A stretch of DNA of 64,000 nucleotides from Epiperipatus broadwayi (lineage: Eukaryota > Onychophora > Udeonychophora > Euonychophora > Peripatidae). The number at the start of each line of letters is the position of its first letter. Positions within the stretch are counted from its first letter, which is position 1. Shown piece after piece: positions 46,656 through 59,879 of this stretch. The stretch is taken from contig JAQFVV010000253.1 in assembly GCA_028023455.1 (NCBI GenBank), forward strand, positions 874,469-938,468. The letters are read 5' to 3'. The notes below the pieces were generated by a model. The model made no database searches, was not told where the DNA came from, and saw only the letters and a program-made list of their open reading frames with translations. A program made the translations under genes and the position numbers.

Positions 46656-49639
46656 TTTGCAGATCTTCGTTTCACCTTTTCTCACCTCTTTCCTACCCTC
46701 ATATCTTAGTTTAAACCCCAGTGTATCGTAGTGTGTCTACATTGCACTTATATGCTGAAAATCTCACCCAATTTTAAACCAGGAGTACAAAGCTTGTGTT
46801 ATATATATATATATATATGTTTCTAACTAGTGTAAATTATGTGTATGTACACGTAAAAGATATTTGTTTAAAAAGTAGGTTATATAGGATGTAATTGCGC
46901 ACACACTGTGATATATTTATTTTAAAAACTTAAGTTAAATTAATTTTGTTATTTAAAATTATTTCTGTTTAAATCTATTTATAAAAAAGATATTACATTG
47001 GTAATATTTGTTTTAGTTTAATAAGGTAATATTTCACGGTAAATAGATTTGGACATTTTACAATTTAAAAGTAAAATAATTTTGTTTTTAGAAATCATGC
47101 CGCATATTTTCGCTTAAAAATAAGTGAGGATTGGTAAGAAAACAATAGTTTAATTAATATGTTCTAGTGGTTTATCTAGAAATACAGCAGATGTCCACTT
47201 AGGGAAATTTTAATTAGCAAAAAAAAATTTTTAAAGAAATCAAAGTTTTAATCCGAATGTCTACAGGGTAATTAACAATAAAAAATTAATTAAAATTTTG
47301 TTGAATTCCTTTGGACGTTCGGATTGGTTTGATTGCAGCAATGATAAGATAGCAAATTTTCGTATATTTGAAACACTCCAGGGCAGTTTTATTGTACAGC
47401 TTTGCTATATATAGAAGGGTTTTCTTTTGTTTGAGCTTTCTGATTATTATTCTAATTAGTGTTCTTAGTTTTCTGATAGTAGGCAAGTAGCCTGAAAGTT
47501 TTAATATTTGAAGCCGAGTTTTCATCTTCAAATAGACTTTACAGTTTTCAAATATATTGCATTTAAAGTGTTCTCTGAAAAGTTTAATTTGCTGAAAGTC
47601 TAAGAATCTCAGAGAACTGCACATCCAGCTCTTAACAGAAATCTTAAAATAACTGAGTAGAGCCGGCAAGAAGGCTATTTTCCTTTCAGAAATGGCCATC
47701 CCTGCACATCAATGCCATCTGATGTCTTCACTTAAGAAGCCCTAAAAACTGCCACCACTGCTAAAAATGTGAACTGTTAACCGAACTTTGCTGCCAAATT
47801 CTTATGAGTGCTGCTACCATCAAACTGGAAAAGTCTCCACCTGTTAAAATTCCTACTTCAACAAGGTAACCCAAAATTAACCCAAGAGCTCTTGTGATAT
47901 CATATTCCTTCTAAGCTATAGCTAATACCATTTGTTTTATCTTATAATTCTGTTCTTGTTTCTTTAACTTCTGTAACTTAATTAATGTATTCTATCTCTT
48001 TACTTGGGTTAATATTTTGTATTTTAATCTGTTTTTCTTTTATTATGATGGTGTGCCAGCATAGCCATTGACTGAGCAAATTACTTCCTTTTTTATTTAA
48101 ATCAAGATGCCGCCATTAATGCATTTTAAATTATAAATTTTGTCCCATTTTATTATCTTGTTAAATCGCTCGTTTGAGGACTATCTTATTAGTAATCAAC
48201 TATTTAATAATTTTGCAGTTAAAATCCACATGTTTATTGGTTTTAACATAATATGTGTGAGGTCAATGAGTAAATATTTAACAAATGAAGGATTACATAA
48301 TTAACTTACATTTCTCTTAAAACCCCACAATTATGCATTCTCCCACTTTAAATATGTTTTATTGTTTTTCTTAATTTCCAAAGCTTATAATTTTGAAGTT
48401 GACAATGGGCGGACTTTCTTAAAATAAATATCCGGGGAATTGATTAGTTGCTTTCTCAAAATAAATGAATCCTTTTTAAATATTTTTATGTACTTTGTTC
48501 GAGTGCTGCTAGTAGGGGTATTGGGTGTTTGAAACCACTTTGTTCTTCCAAAGGGCTTTAAATGGCTAAGACCGTTTCCCCTTCACTTTCTACAGTTCCC
48601 AGTTAGAGTGTGTACTCGAATTGTCACACCTGGAAATTCTATGCAGTTGTCACACAGTCGCTAAGTACTTGGATGAATCCAGATTTGGACTGCCATGTGA
48701 CACCACTTCCTACAGATTTAGGGCAAGATGCATTCCCATGTTTTACTTTATTTATTCATTTAGTTATTTATTTTGCAAAGCTCCATGGTTTCAATGTACC
48801 ACCCCCTCCATCCTTTACAGAAATTCCTCACTAGCACCATCGACCTCCCAGTATAATTTAATTATTTCTATGAATATGCATGCCTTAATGACATCCCCAC
48901 CTTATAGCTTAATGAGCATTAGTCTGTTCTATTCTCGAATTCAAGAAGTATTACATTAAAACTTTACTGTCTCCAAACCTTTTTATTCAACTATTTCTGA
49001 TATTTACTTTAAGCACCTCGCATATCTTCGCAAACTTTCTTAGGCACATTATCATAATGTTATTGTATTAGCCTGAAGTATAGAGAATTCATTAACAACC
49101 CGTAATGTAAATTTTGACTGATATTTGTTTTAAAACAATGTTAGTTAGTAAATGTCACTGTCTAACATATGCAGACAGTGTGCGTATTATATATATTTGA
49201 TAATTTAATAAATCTTTTAAATTTACTAAATTTTGATTCTTGATCTATATCACTGTATCAGTCTATATCTTTATACATCTCTTTTGTGCCATTCATAGAC
49301 ATTTAGTTAACAAACTCCAGGCTTATATTGTAGTACAGGGTCTTTTTGTTTCTCCCTGACCACCGGCGCTGGTGAAAAGGTTATATTATTAGTAGCATCA
49401 GGTGCATTATCATATAAGTGGTGCTGTGGCACGTAGACTTTGGATTCAAACTTAGGTTTTTCATGAAGCAGACCTTCCTAGTGTTGAGTTCATGTCTGGG
49501 TTTAAATTCTGCAGTGTGTTAGCGAGGTAGATGAATCTGACCATTACAATACTTAACAAAAACAGCAATCCAAAGAATTCAGACCACTCAATAAAGTATG
49601 GATAAATGTATATTAAGAGTAATAGTACAAGATTGAAAA
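46656..49639. other. No gene recognised; one 137-codon open frame
   Basis: The minus-strand frame 47699-47286 encodes 137 residues rich in lysine, isoleucine and leucine with no domain that I recognise; it lies in slightly less AT-rich sequence and might be a small gene or chance. A second less AT-rich block at 48540-48960 has overlapping plus-strand frames of 74 and 112 codons without motifs. Otherwise AT-rich. Confidence 0.35.
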
Positions 49640-49960
49640 TGAGATACATGGGTGAGAAAATAGCAAGTATTACTGAGTGACATCACTGAAATAATATAGA
49701 GACTGAAATGGAGTAGGGCTGGACATATTGCTAGAAGAAATGATAATCGATGGATAGTTGAAATCGTAAACTGGATTCCAAAAGAATGTAAAAGACTTAT
49801 AAAGACACCACATGGGAAAATGGATAAATAAAATAAGCAAGTATGCTGGAGTCATGTTGAGAAGAGAAGCTCGAAATCAGAGAAGATAGATTGAACTTGG
49901 AAAGATCTTCATCCTGCAGTGAATTGATAATGAGTGAAAATAGTAGTGATAATGCTATAT
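49640..49960 (+). pseudogene. LINE 3' tail fragment (RTE-like)
   Basis: Collinear with the last 300 bases of the LINE at 23942-27154. Readable pieces include RAGHIARRNDNRWIVEIVNW and IPKECKRLIKTPHGKMDK, then ELGKIFILQ followed by a stop. The AGHIARR-N-x-R-W block is a hallmark of the C-terminal tail of this LINE type. 5'-truncated and broken. Confidence 0.65.
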
Positions 49961-51054
49961 ATGTTGAAGCAGTAAACTCTGTTATACATATTTTGGCATC
50001 ACTGTCTGGTAATATTAGAAACCTTAAACTAAATGTGCAAACCCATCTATGTACTGTTTAATCACCAGGGGGTGCAAGTACACATATACACGTGATTATC
50101 CCCCCCCCCTTTGTAAGTTTTAAACATTTATTTGGAATAAAGAATATTAGTTTTAAGTCATAAATATTTAAAATTTCCATCACCTTAAATAATCGTGTAT
50201 GTGTGTGTATGTATTACAAATACGTAAAAATGTTGTAAATAATATTCAGTTTATTAAAAATATTTTGAATCTTATAATTTATATAATTTGTGTATTTTAT
50301 TATTAGGCTGAAACAATACCAGAGAAAGTTCCAGAGAGTAATTAACATAACTCAAAATTATAAACAAAAGAAACATACCCTGTTCAATTTAAAAATGTCG
50401 TTACTAAATTAGACTTATTTAGCAATCCTAATGTTAATGGAAATTATATCTCTTGAATCTATTTCCAATCTTAAAATAAATTAAAACAACACCCTCTAGA
50501 ACTTATCGCATTATCACCTTTAAAATGTAAATCTTAAACAAAGGATAAGTGCAGTCAGGCCAGGTAATGCAGATCCAGACCTTGCCAGCAGCAAGGTAAT
50601 CAAAGTTTCTAGAAAGTTTTGTTGGTGTATAAATACAGCCAAAATTCTATGCTAGACACTCTTTATTTTATTTTAGAAAATGTTGATGAATAAATCCACA
50701 CTACTCAAAATTATGAATCATAATTTCTGAGTAGAGGAAAGAAATTTGCTTTCTCGATCTTTTCAAGATGGTCTCCATACTGAGATGCCATCACCATTTA
50801 AAGACTGATTTAATTAAATGCTAAATTAATTCAACAAAGATGTCAACCATTATTTTTCTGAACTCTGCATTGTTAACTATGTTTTCCATATTTATTTCTT
50901 ATGCATATCAACCCATACAGCCATCAAGTCGAGTAACAGAAGGCAATCCCATCCATGCCACTAACATGAACTCTTTAAACCCTTTATTTATGTAGTCTTA
51001 ATTTGTTTAAAGTATAAATGTAACTCTGTCTATTTAATAATTGGTGATGTAATG
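49961..51054. other. No gene recognised
   Basis: AT-rich, with a run of ten C at about 50101-50110. Confidence 0.5.
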
Positions 51055-51062
51055 CTGATTAG

Positions 51063-52516
51063 GGTAAAGGTTTACTTTAGAAGCCACATCATGTTCACCC
51101 TCTATTTCTTAAAATTGCAACTGAAAAAAAGGAACACATATTGGTAATAAAAATTATTGGAAAATCTTACGTATATGCTATAAAAAACTTACATTACTAG
51201 ACCTATTATTTTTGATTTGGAACTATATTAGAATTAGATAAAAATGTATTAAAATGTAAAAGATAATTAAAAAAAAACATTTATCTTTTTAATCATAATT
51301 GTGTCCTGTGCAGACTAGGAAGTTGGAGAGAAAACAGTAGTGTTGTGTCTAATCCAGAAGGCAAATTCTTGTAGGTATGACAAAAACAAAACTCTGCTGG
51401 TACCAGATTGGAATTTCAGCTTATGCTTTACTCTCATCCACATATTTTCAATATCCTGGGTATGTATGTCTTGGTCTTTGGGATGCATGAAGTTGACATG
51501 ATGGACATCAACCGAATGCATATATGCACCATTGTTGAGTCTGTTGCTGGTATTGTATGCATCCCAGCCATCTGAAATGATATGAATACCTGGTAAAATG
51601 TACTGCTGTATCAGGGTCTCCAGAGTGGCAGCCATCCTCTCTGGAATTTCAGTCATGAAGCATTTCCTTGATCTCCTTTCGATATCACCAAAGACCCAAA
51701 AACCTCTTCATACAGTCCCCCTGTGGTATTTGCGATGAAAATAATGTCTCATCAATTTTGATAACCAGTGATCCCACTGTCATCAAATCCACTGAGAATC
51801 ATAGGATTTGCATCAAAATATATGGCATATTCCTCACAGCAAAAATTAGCTTAGTCAATTATTATCTTTTTGCTGACACCAGTCTCATGCACAATGTATT
51901 CTTGTGGCAAACTATGCACCCAAAAATACAATACATTCATAACTGTTCCCAGAGGCAGATGACTTCTGGGGGAAAATGACCTCTTTCTGATTGATCTGCA
52001 GTGATGACATATTCTGCATTGCCATTTACACCCATCTAAGCCTGTAGAATACATCACCAGTGAACAACAAACATCACACTGTTAGTATAGGGCATAATTC
52101 TTCAGAAGGTGTCTTCTTGCAAGCCATTTGATGGTCAATTCTGGAGTTTGGAAGGCATTTCACAACTGATACATATTCCAGTCTTCTGCCAGAATAGCAG
52201 CAACATCCAAAATTTGATCATCTGGAACTAAAGATGTAACAGGTCTATCTGCCATTTTTTGCAACTATAAAACTGTACACATGTGCATGTAATTCAAACT
52301 TTTGAACCCAGGGGGTGTCTTTATTGTAACAAGTGTTATAAATGTAGATAGTTTAAATTCTTAAGTTTCAAATAAATAAATAATTATTTTAATTAATGTA
52401 GTGCAATTAATCCAACATTCAGTTTATCGATACAAATGTTTTAAGTAATATTAAATAGTTTTAATTTTATAAAATAGAGGGTGAACATGATATGGCCACT
52501 AAAGTAAACCTTTACC
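51063..52516 (-). mobile_element. Merlin DNA transposon, full length, inactive
   Basis: 1454 bases with terminal inverted repeats of 45 bases (51063-51107 and 52472-52516), starting GGTAAAGGTTTACTTTAG, three mismatches between them. Together with the 8-bp duplication and an ISXO2-like transposase inside, this identifies the Merlin superfamily, relatives of bacterial IS1016. The high similarity of the ends suggests limited age, yet the gene is broken. Confidence 0.9.
51315..52254 (-). pseudogene. Merlin (ISXO2-like) transposase
   Basis: The reading starts MADRPVTSLVPDDQI at 52254. It is followed by the zinc-ribbon part with CKWQCRICHHCRS (52025-51990), then a KIDETLFS block near 51750 carrying the first catalytic aspartate, HIISDGWDAYN (second aspartate) near 51560, and DIHTQDIENMWMRVKHKL with the glutamate near 51440, ending FWIRHNTTVF at 51320. 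Stops at about 52160, 52095 and 51850 and a frameshift near 51730 break it. All three residues of the D-D-E triad are still encoded. The enzyme would cut at the inverted repeats. Length of about 310 codons fits Merlin. Confidence 0.85.
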
Positions 52517-52524
52517 CTGATTAG

Positions 52525-54835
52525 TATAACTTAGTAAATTAATGACTTTCTCTCTCTGTAAAATATAATGCATGAATCTATAAATTTATTCTTTAAATGT
52601 ATTTACTGGGTTTCATTCTATTTCTATCTTACTATTTTAAATGTGGCAAACTTTCAACTTCATTTAGTATAATTTTATATCTGATTATATTTAATTTAAT
52701 ATGCTAATAATTCAATCTGGCAAATCTAACTTATTTTAATTCTCAATCCTGATAATATGAGATAGCAAATATTTAAATGTAGGTTTTCTTACTGAATTAA
52801 GATTCGATCAGTTGAATAATCTTACTAAATTGTTCTATTTGCTTGATGGCAGATTATATGCCTTCATATTTAAGATATCAATTTATTACCATATTAACAC
52901 TACTGATTTAGTTAGTCTTAATATTATATAAACTTAATGGCCTTACCTTTCTTATAATAAATCATTTGCATACCACATCATCCAGCATAATTGTATTACG
53001 TAATTATTTATTCATTAAGTGTACTTATATTTGTTTAATAAAGGGAACTACATATTCCCTCTCTTTTATAGTTTGCCTTTCTAATTAATATTTAAGATTA
53101 TTTTGTGTACTTTTAAGGATGGGTTAAATTTTGTCATGTCATTACGCTAGATTTTATTAAATTACGAAAGCCCTAGTTAACACATCAGTGTCATTAATGA
53201 CCTGAATCTTCTTAGCATTGCTTATCCCTGATAGTGTTATAAAACTTCATATATCTTGCTTTGTCAAACTTAATACCTGGAGGTCCAGAATCATTTTCTT
53301 ATGACATATCCCTAAATGGAGTTTGGAAGCACCGACTCCAGGATAATGTCAGGTTAAAGTTAGGCTCTGCATGGGATAACATCGGGAAATCCGAACCATG
53401 AATCTCTACCAACTATTTCTTCAAAGTCTGCCCTGTCATAGGTGCAGGCAGATTTCTCACATTTGTATAATTGATTAAGCTTCTCATCCTAAAGTGGGCT
53501 TAATATTTCTAATGTTATCATTTAGGTCATCACTGCAATTCTTAATATTTTATATTGCCCGATTATTTATCTATAAGTCATAATGCTATGATTTCTGTAA
53601 ACCATCTTTCTTTCTTTCTATTATTTATATGTTAGAAATGTCATTTAAAGCTTATTTAAGCTATCCGCCCTCTCATTAAAACGATCTTTAGATACGCTAG
53701 TAAACAACATTCAGTAAATTCTGTCAAGTCAGAATGATTTGCTGAAATATGAAAATAACTGTTTTCCTTCTAAATGATTGATGGAGTATAATTACTGACC
53801 AAATAAATCTTATAATATCTATAAATATATTGTAATGTATGGTCAGGATAAACTATAATTTGAATATAAGTTTATGTAAATAAAACTCTATTTCATCTAT
53901 GTTCGTTAAGGTCATTTATTTCTCATTGAGTTAATCATAGCGTTCGAATCATAAATTAATATTAAAATTGATATCTCTCTGTTAGTATATTAAGCTGATT
54001 TATCTTGATTATTTGTCTGTTTAACTTGTGTTGGCATATTCTTTAATCATTAATCTGTGTTCTATTATTATGTCATCTATTAGAATACGCAAATCATCGC
54101 TAATAATTATGTGAAACCCAGATTCTACTAATTTTATGACAAGTAAATAGATTCATCATGGCATTTATTAAATTACATAATCATTACATGATTATTCAAT
54201 TTCTCATTAATTATTATTAATAAATTATTAACATTTTATAACCAGTTATTTAATTGTTCTTTGTCTCATGTTTTATGCATGAACATCGTTAATGGGTTGT
54301 GTTATATATAATTTCAGGTTGTGTTATATATAATTTCAGATTCTATTGACAGTAGGTTCTTATTTTATTAAATAATTCTTATGAAAATATTATGCGCTAT
54401 CATATCCTGTTTGGGGTTCAAAGTTAAGTAATATCACTTTTTTCCTGTAGATCTCTTGTTTCTCCACTGTGTCTTCAGGACTGGAATAAATAAAATTCAT
54501 CAGTTATCATAAGCAATGTTGTTTATAAGGTTATAGTTTTAGAGAAAAATAAAAACAAGACAGAATCCATGATTGCTCCTGACGGGTGTATTTCGGGCAT
54601 GAGTGAATTTGGGGTACTCTTGCCTAAATTCCCAATCTTGTTAGATGAACACACAATTTTGACTGGTACAATATATTACTTCACTTCAGCCAAAGCTTAA
54701 AGGAAGCCAATAGAAAATGAGCAATCTCTTCTCAGGGTAACATTCACACAATAAATGTTGTTTTGACAACAGATAGATAATATTTTATTGCTGTATTTTA
54801 AGACTTGGCTGAAGTGATGAGATTTACATGATAAC
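52525..54835. other. No gene recognised
   Basis: AT-rich; a somewhat more balanced block at 53260-53480. A 20-base word (TGTTATATATAATTTCAG) is tandemly doubled near 54300-54338. Confidence 0.45.
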
Positions 54836-54960
54836 CAATCAAATATATGTCCTTATGGCTCAATATATATATATATTGTAATGGATGTTTAAGACACCAA
54901 TCAAATATATATCCATATATATATATATATATATATATTGTAATGGATGTTTAAGACACC
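54836..54960. repeat. Tandem duplication, 2 x about 62 bp
   Basis: Two units starting CAATCAAATATAT and ending GGATGTTTAAGACAC, each holding an AT run of different length. Confidence 0.9.
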
Positions 54961-57070
54961 ATTACAAAAATTATAGTTTTATAGGGGTGAAGAAAATAAA
55001 ATAAATTTTTATATAAGGTTTCGTTTGTAAAACTTGATTAAAAGTTTTTTTTTAAATGCTTGTACAAATATATATGTATGTGCGTGGGAATTATATTTTA
55101 ATACCACAGTTATATTTGGTTTTTAATTTTAATTTTGAAAAAAAAAAGAAAACTAAGATTTATTTTTTTTTTTTGTTAAATTTATGTACAAATAGATTGC
55201 TTTTCAGATTTGGGGATTTAGATTGATAAGGCTAAAGAAAAAGACAAGAATTTTTCATTAGTTAATTCCTAGATCTGTAAAGGGCAATTTATTTCGTTAA
55301 TTAGATAACTATTGTTATTTAGATCGAGAATTTTGAAATTTTAATTAAAAAGAAAAAGTTTGGTAATTGGTTTAAGAGATATGATTCAGATATAACAGGC
55401 TGAATCAGGCCATTGGTTTATCTTGGACTAGCTTTCAATACTTGCATGAGCTAGAATACTTGCACCAGCGCAAAGAGACAGACACCAACTCTGACAGGAG
55501 AATTGCACGATTCCTGCCAAAATACTTAAAAAGAATGATTCCTGCATATTCTGAAAGCTGATCCAGTAATTATTCTACCTAGAATGAACATTAAACCTAC
55601 AGCAAGAATATTTTCTTTACCATGATGTGCTAAGCTTCTCACTAGGACAGGTTCGGACATCCTGTGTCTCCATTAACTGCCTATAATGCCATAAGAACTG
55701 GCTCCAAAGAAACCACTAACCAACTCGCCCAAGCCTACCGTCAGTGACTCCCGAGTAACGGACTACACTTAAAGAAGTCTAGTGCACTAGCGTTTAACTA
55801 AATTATTAAGGTACCTTATCTTCCACAGTTTAAATAATTTTGTTGTCTTAGATTTGTTTTCTTTTTTAAATATAAATATTTTTCAAGTTATATCTTATGT
55901 AATTCGATTTCTGAGTGCTTGATATTTTTTTCTTTTTAACGAGTGCTAGTTACCTATTACTGTCCATCTTATTTAAGTCTTAGTAAGTAAGATAGTAGTT
56001 TATTTTAATCTCACATTCCTTGTCATTACAGAGCGCAGTCTGGATATTACAGACTAATTTAATTGGCTTTTGGCTTGTGACCCATTTTTTATTAGCCGTA
56101 CTTATGTCGCGACCTGAATTATTAGTAATAGACGATCACAAAATATAATAGTCTTTAGTTTTATTTCTTCAAGCTTCCAATTCGTTTATTAGGGGCACGT
56201 ACGATCATTTTAACCCTCTCAATAGGTAGATCGTGAGCTCCTAGCCTGTCTCACTCAGAGGGAGGTCAATCGATTGAAAGTAATAACTTTCAACACTCTT
56301 TTTATTATTAATGTTTTGGAAGCTACCTTCGTATTTCTTCTGTTTCGACATAAATATCTTTTCCTAACTATGGGTTATAAGCAGGAAGCTAACTTCCTCT
56401 GTCTGGCGTGAGATCACTGTATACTTACTAATACTTCTGCTTCTGCCAGTATTTTGCACTCTTTCACGCACAGGAAATCGCCTCAAAGCCTTATAAATAT
56501 TTTAGTTCAATTTTGACGAATGTACGTGTAGTACATATTTTAAGTGTGCTTTAACGATTATTATTTAGATTTATGTTTATTTAATCATATTTTTAATAAA
56601 ATTATTTATTTACTTAGTTGATTTTGTTTTCTGTTGCTACCTTTCCAACTCACTGAACAAAACATAGATCTCATTTGCTTGATTGAGCTAGTCCGGCGCA
56701 TTCGATTCGCATATCCTGTAACCCCTTAAAAATAAATGTCTAGTTCCAAATTTCGGACTAGTGGTGCCCTGGCGGTCAGTTTATACGAGTCTAAAGCTTT
56801 TGTCCGGTATAATATATAATAGAAAGATATGCAGATATATTAAGCAAACATTATAATGTTGTTAATTTTTTATATTTATGTGAGTACTTTGAGATTTCTT
56901 TAAAAAAATAATATATAAAATATTTAATTTTTATTAACACTATTACAATTTTATAATTAGTTCAATTATAAATATTTTTTAAATATAACAATAATTTCAA
57001 ATTTTAATCTTAGTTTTATTTTTGGGAATTAAAATAAATTTGTAACAATTTTAATTACAAAATTCTGTCA
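54961..57070. other. No gene; G+C-richer block of unknown origin
   Basis: From about 55400 to 56800 the sequence is visibly richer in G and C. It carries a TATAAATATTTT word at 56491, an AATAAA at about 56597, and near 56755 CTAGTGGTGCCCTGGCGG. One reading is an LTR followed by a primer-binding site starting TGGTGCC, but no second LTR or protein was found, so the nature is open. Confidence 0.35.
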
Positions 57071-57159
57071 AGCGTTGTTCGCCGAGAGGTCATCGCAGCT
57101 GCCTTGCAAGCAAGTAGTTGTTTGCAGACGGTTGTGGGTTCGCCTCCCGGCCGATGCTA
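57071..57159 (+). tRNA. tRNA-like sequence, uncertain (possibly tRNA-derived)
   Basis: The ends AGCGTTG and CGATGCT pair over seven positions including two G-T. TTCGCCGAGAGG near 57078 resembles an A box and GGTTCGCCTCC near 57138 a B box (one mismatch to GGTTCGANTCC). A T stem GTGGG/CCCGG is mostly paired with a TTCGCCT loop. The 89-base length would require a long variable arm. The anticodon stem is poor (three pairs around a CTTGCAA loop). A and T runs follow, as a polymerase III stop could. It may be a real class II tRNA, a pseudogene, or the head of a tRNA-derived SINE. Confidence 0.35.
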
Positions 57160-58888
57160 TGACATATGAAAAAAAAATTTTTTTGATTTTTTTTTTTAAT
57201 GTTTTAATTTTTCATTTTTTAAATTCATAAAAATTAATGACATTTGATTTTAAATAATTTTAAAACATTTTTTTTAAAAAAAGTATTGATTTTAGTGACA
57301 ACTTTAAATTATAAATTATTTTATCTAATATATTTATTGCATTTTAAATGTGTATTTTGTTTGAAAACATATTATTTCATAGGTATATCAGTCTTTAAAC
57401 TGCTTTGAAGTTTTGTGATTATTTGTCATGCTTGTGCTTTTTAGAATTCATTTTTTAAGTATTTATATTAACTTTAAATAGGCCATTCTAATTTAATGAT
57501 GTCATCCATCATTTTTATTTTACATACCTTAATAGGTTATCCATCAGTTTTATTTTTTATCTAATTTACACTTGAAAAATCGTTTTTTATGAATTATATC
57601 TGGTACACTAGCATAATGCTATTAACCTTTTGAAGGTAAATACACCTTATATCTGTGAAGTATAATTCATATGAAATAAATCTTTATAGCCACAACAGCG
57701 TGTAATATCATTAACTAATAATAAACTAAAGATATCAATGATAATAATAAGCTAATACATAAGTCATGTATTAGATACCATAATAGTTATTCTATGTGAT
57801 GTAGAAGAATAAATTTAATGTATTAGTTCATCCCTGGAAATTTATATAATATAAAACCAAAACATTAATATTAGTAAATTTTAGCTAAGTATAAAAAATT
57901 ATATATATATGAAAAACGAAAAATCAAAAAAAAAAACTCAGCAAAGGTTTAATGTAAAAGTCAAAGATGGCAATATCATCAAAATCAATAAAGTCTGGAC
58001 AGAAAAAAAAATTTATATAAAAAGCAAATTAGGATTATTATCTTTAGTTTGAATCATATCTTTAATTTTTTGCCTAAAACAATACAATTTTAAAAATAAT
58101 AAACTATAAGTGTATATCAAAAATGTATATAATAACGACCCAAAATATAAAGAACTACATGTTGGTACCTTGACGAGATATAATAATTTGTCCAGGATAC
58201 ATAATTGCATTCATTTTTTTTTTGTAGTAATTTTTCATCTCAAACATTTATTATTACAGAAACTCAAACCATTTCTTTCTCATTAGGCATGTATTCCAAA
58301 AGAAACCTTCATACCTTCAGGTGAGATGATATCAAATATCTGAATCCCCACATCCATATTAATAGCTTAATACCTTTCTATTGCCCACCCTTGTGCATTA
58401 TAGAAATTGTCTTCTATCCATGTTAATCCTCTGTGGAAGGGTGAACAATTATTGTACTAGAGAACCATATTATTATTTTTTTTTAACTTTTATCAGTTCC
58501 TTTCTCATCTCAATTACTTTATATTCACTAGCACAGTGTTTCCCAAACTGTATTCCATAGAAGGTCAATAAGTATTCCATGAAAAAATATAAAATTCTGT
58601 TAAATTAGCCTTGCGCTTGTTTTGAACATGTAAACTGTATTATAACTAAAATTTTGAAATAAATGTTGTTGTTTTTTGTTTTTTAACTCCTATACTGTTA
58701 TTAAAACTGAAATATATATATATATATATTGCAATAGTATGAAATCTGGAGTGAACTTGGGGTGATGGAAACTTATCATCATCAACCCTAGTTAATACAA
58801 AATTTAAAAAAAAAATTACATACAGATATATAATGAATATGAACAGTAAAAGAGCATAAGAGACAATAAAATTATATCATTACCAGCT
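57160..58888. other. No gene recognised
   Basis: AT-rich with a TA run at about 58712-58730. Nothing else supported. Confidence 0.5.
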
Positions 58889-59130
58889 TTACAGAGAAGA
58901 AGGATCATTCATCATCATGGTAGTTGTTTTATAGACATCCATGTCGGGCATGGGATGGCACAATTTATGTGCTAAAACACATAAAAATGCTGTTATGCAC
59001 GGCCGACATTTCACAGCCACATTTACGTGTAATTCAACAATTCTGCTGTAAAACACATTACAGACCACTTTGTCACATCGCAGTAAATTATTTATGCTGA
59101 ATCGCACACTTCACACTTTTTACGGTGTAG
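58889..59130 (-). other. Unrecognised 72-codon frame in G+C-richer patch
   Basis: A minus-strand frame from 59107 has several cysteines (KCRPCITAFLCVLAHKLC) and lies about 270 bases from the Merlin fragment, but I do not recognise it. It could be part of an older element or chance. Confidence 0.2.
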
Positions 59131-59381
59131 TGAGAGGGTGTGCTTAAATGTTTTTATTTTTACTTTAATTTTTTTTTATATATTTATTGAAATCACGCTA
59201 TTGAAGTATTTGATAATTAACAGACTGTTTACACACTTCTGTAGTGAAATTTTAATATGCAAAACATTGTCCAAGGGTATATCTGAACATACTCATAAAT
59301 AGTTAACACATCAAGTAGCGTTTACTCGAGAACCTCCATGAGAAAATAATAATGGCACAGTAAAACCCAGATGTTGTTCGA

Positions 59382-59865
59382 TTGTGTGATTTATTGACAA
59401 CAGAATGTGATGCTGTGGGCTTTTTGCAAAGTAAGAATGTACTTCCACATTTAAAGAAATTCGAATGTGGAGCCTCAATGAAATTTAGGATCGGAAAAAG
59501 TACATGTCAGTTTAGATGTTCATCTCATTCATGCAGTAGAACGGTTTCCATTAGATATCTCACTTGGTTTGACAGCTCCAGAATACCATTGGTTAAAGTT
59601 ATACATCTAATATATTACTGGAGCCATGAATACCTAACTGTCAAAGCTGTCCAGAAAGAATTGGGCCTAGGCAAAAATGCCATTTTGCATTTGACTGACG
59701 GTCTGTGTTAACTGTGCTCTGAGAGTTTGTCATCTCGACCGTGCTGTCAAATCGGCAGCCCCGGTTTGATAGTTGAGGTTGATGAAATTCTGTTTAGCTG
59801 GGAAAAGAACCACCCGAAAAGTACTACCTCCACAATGGATTTTGGGAGGGGGTGCCATTTTAAAC
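59382..59865 (+). pseudogene. Merlin (ISXO2-like) transposase, N-terminal fragment
   Basis: A 109-codon frame starts MCDLLTTECDAVGFLQSKN and shows the zinc-ribbon cysteines (ECGAS, CQFRCSSHSC) and the TWFDSSRIPL block that follows it in ISXO2-like transposases. After a stop at 59709 and a frame change, VEVDEILFSWEKNHPKST carries the first catalytic aspartate near 59780. The reading then decays by 59865, so the second aspartate and glutamate are missing. It is distinct in sequence from the Merlin at 51 kb and on the opposite strand. No inverted repeats were found. Confidence 0.8.
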
Positions 59866-59879
59866 CTAGCCAATGTTAT

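Larger units (their letters stand above)
51055..52524. repeat. 8-bp target duplication CTGATTAG
   Basis: CTGATTAG at 51055-51062 and 52517-52524 bounds the Merlin element exactly. Merlin elements duplicate 8-9 bp. Confidence 0.9.

Noticed and set aside
47286-47699. 137-codon minus-strand frame as a real gene
   Set aside because: Lysine/isoleucine-rich composition expected from AT-rich DNA, no recognised domain, no start context evidence.
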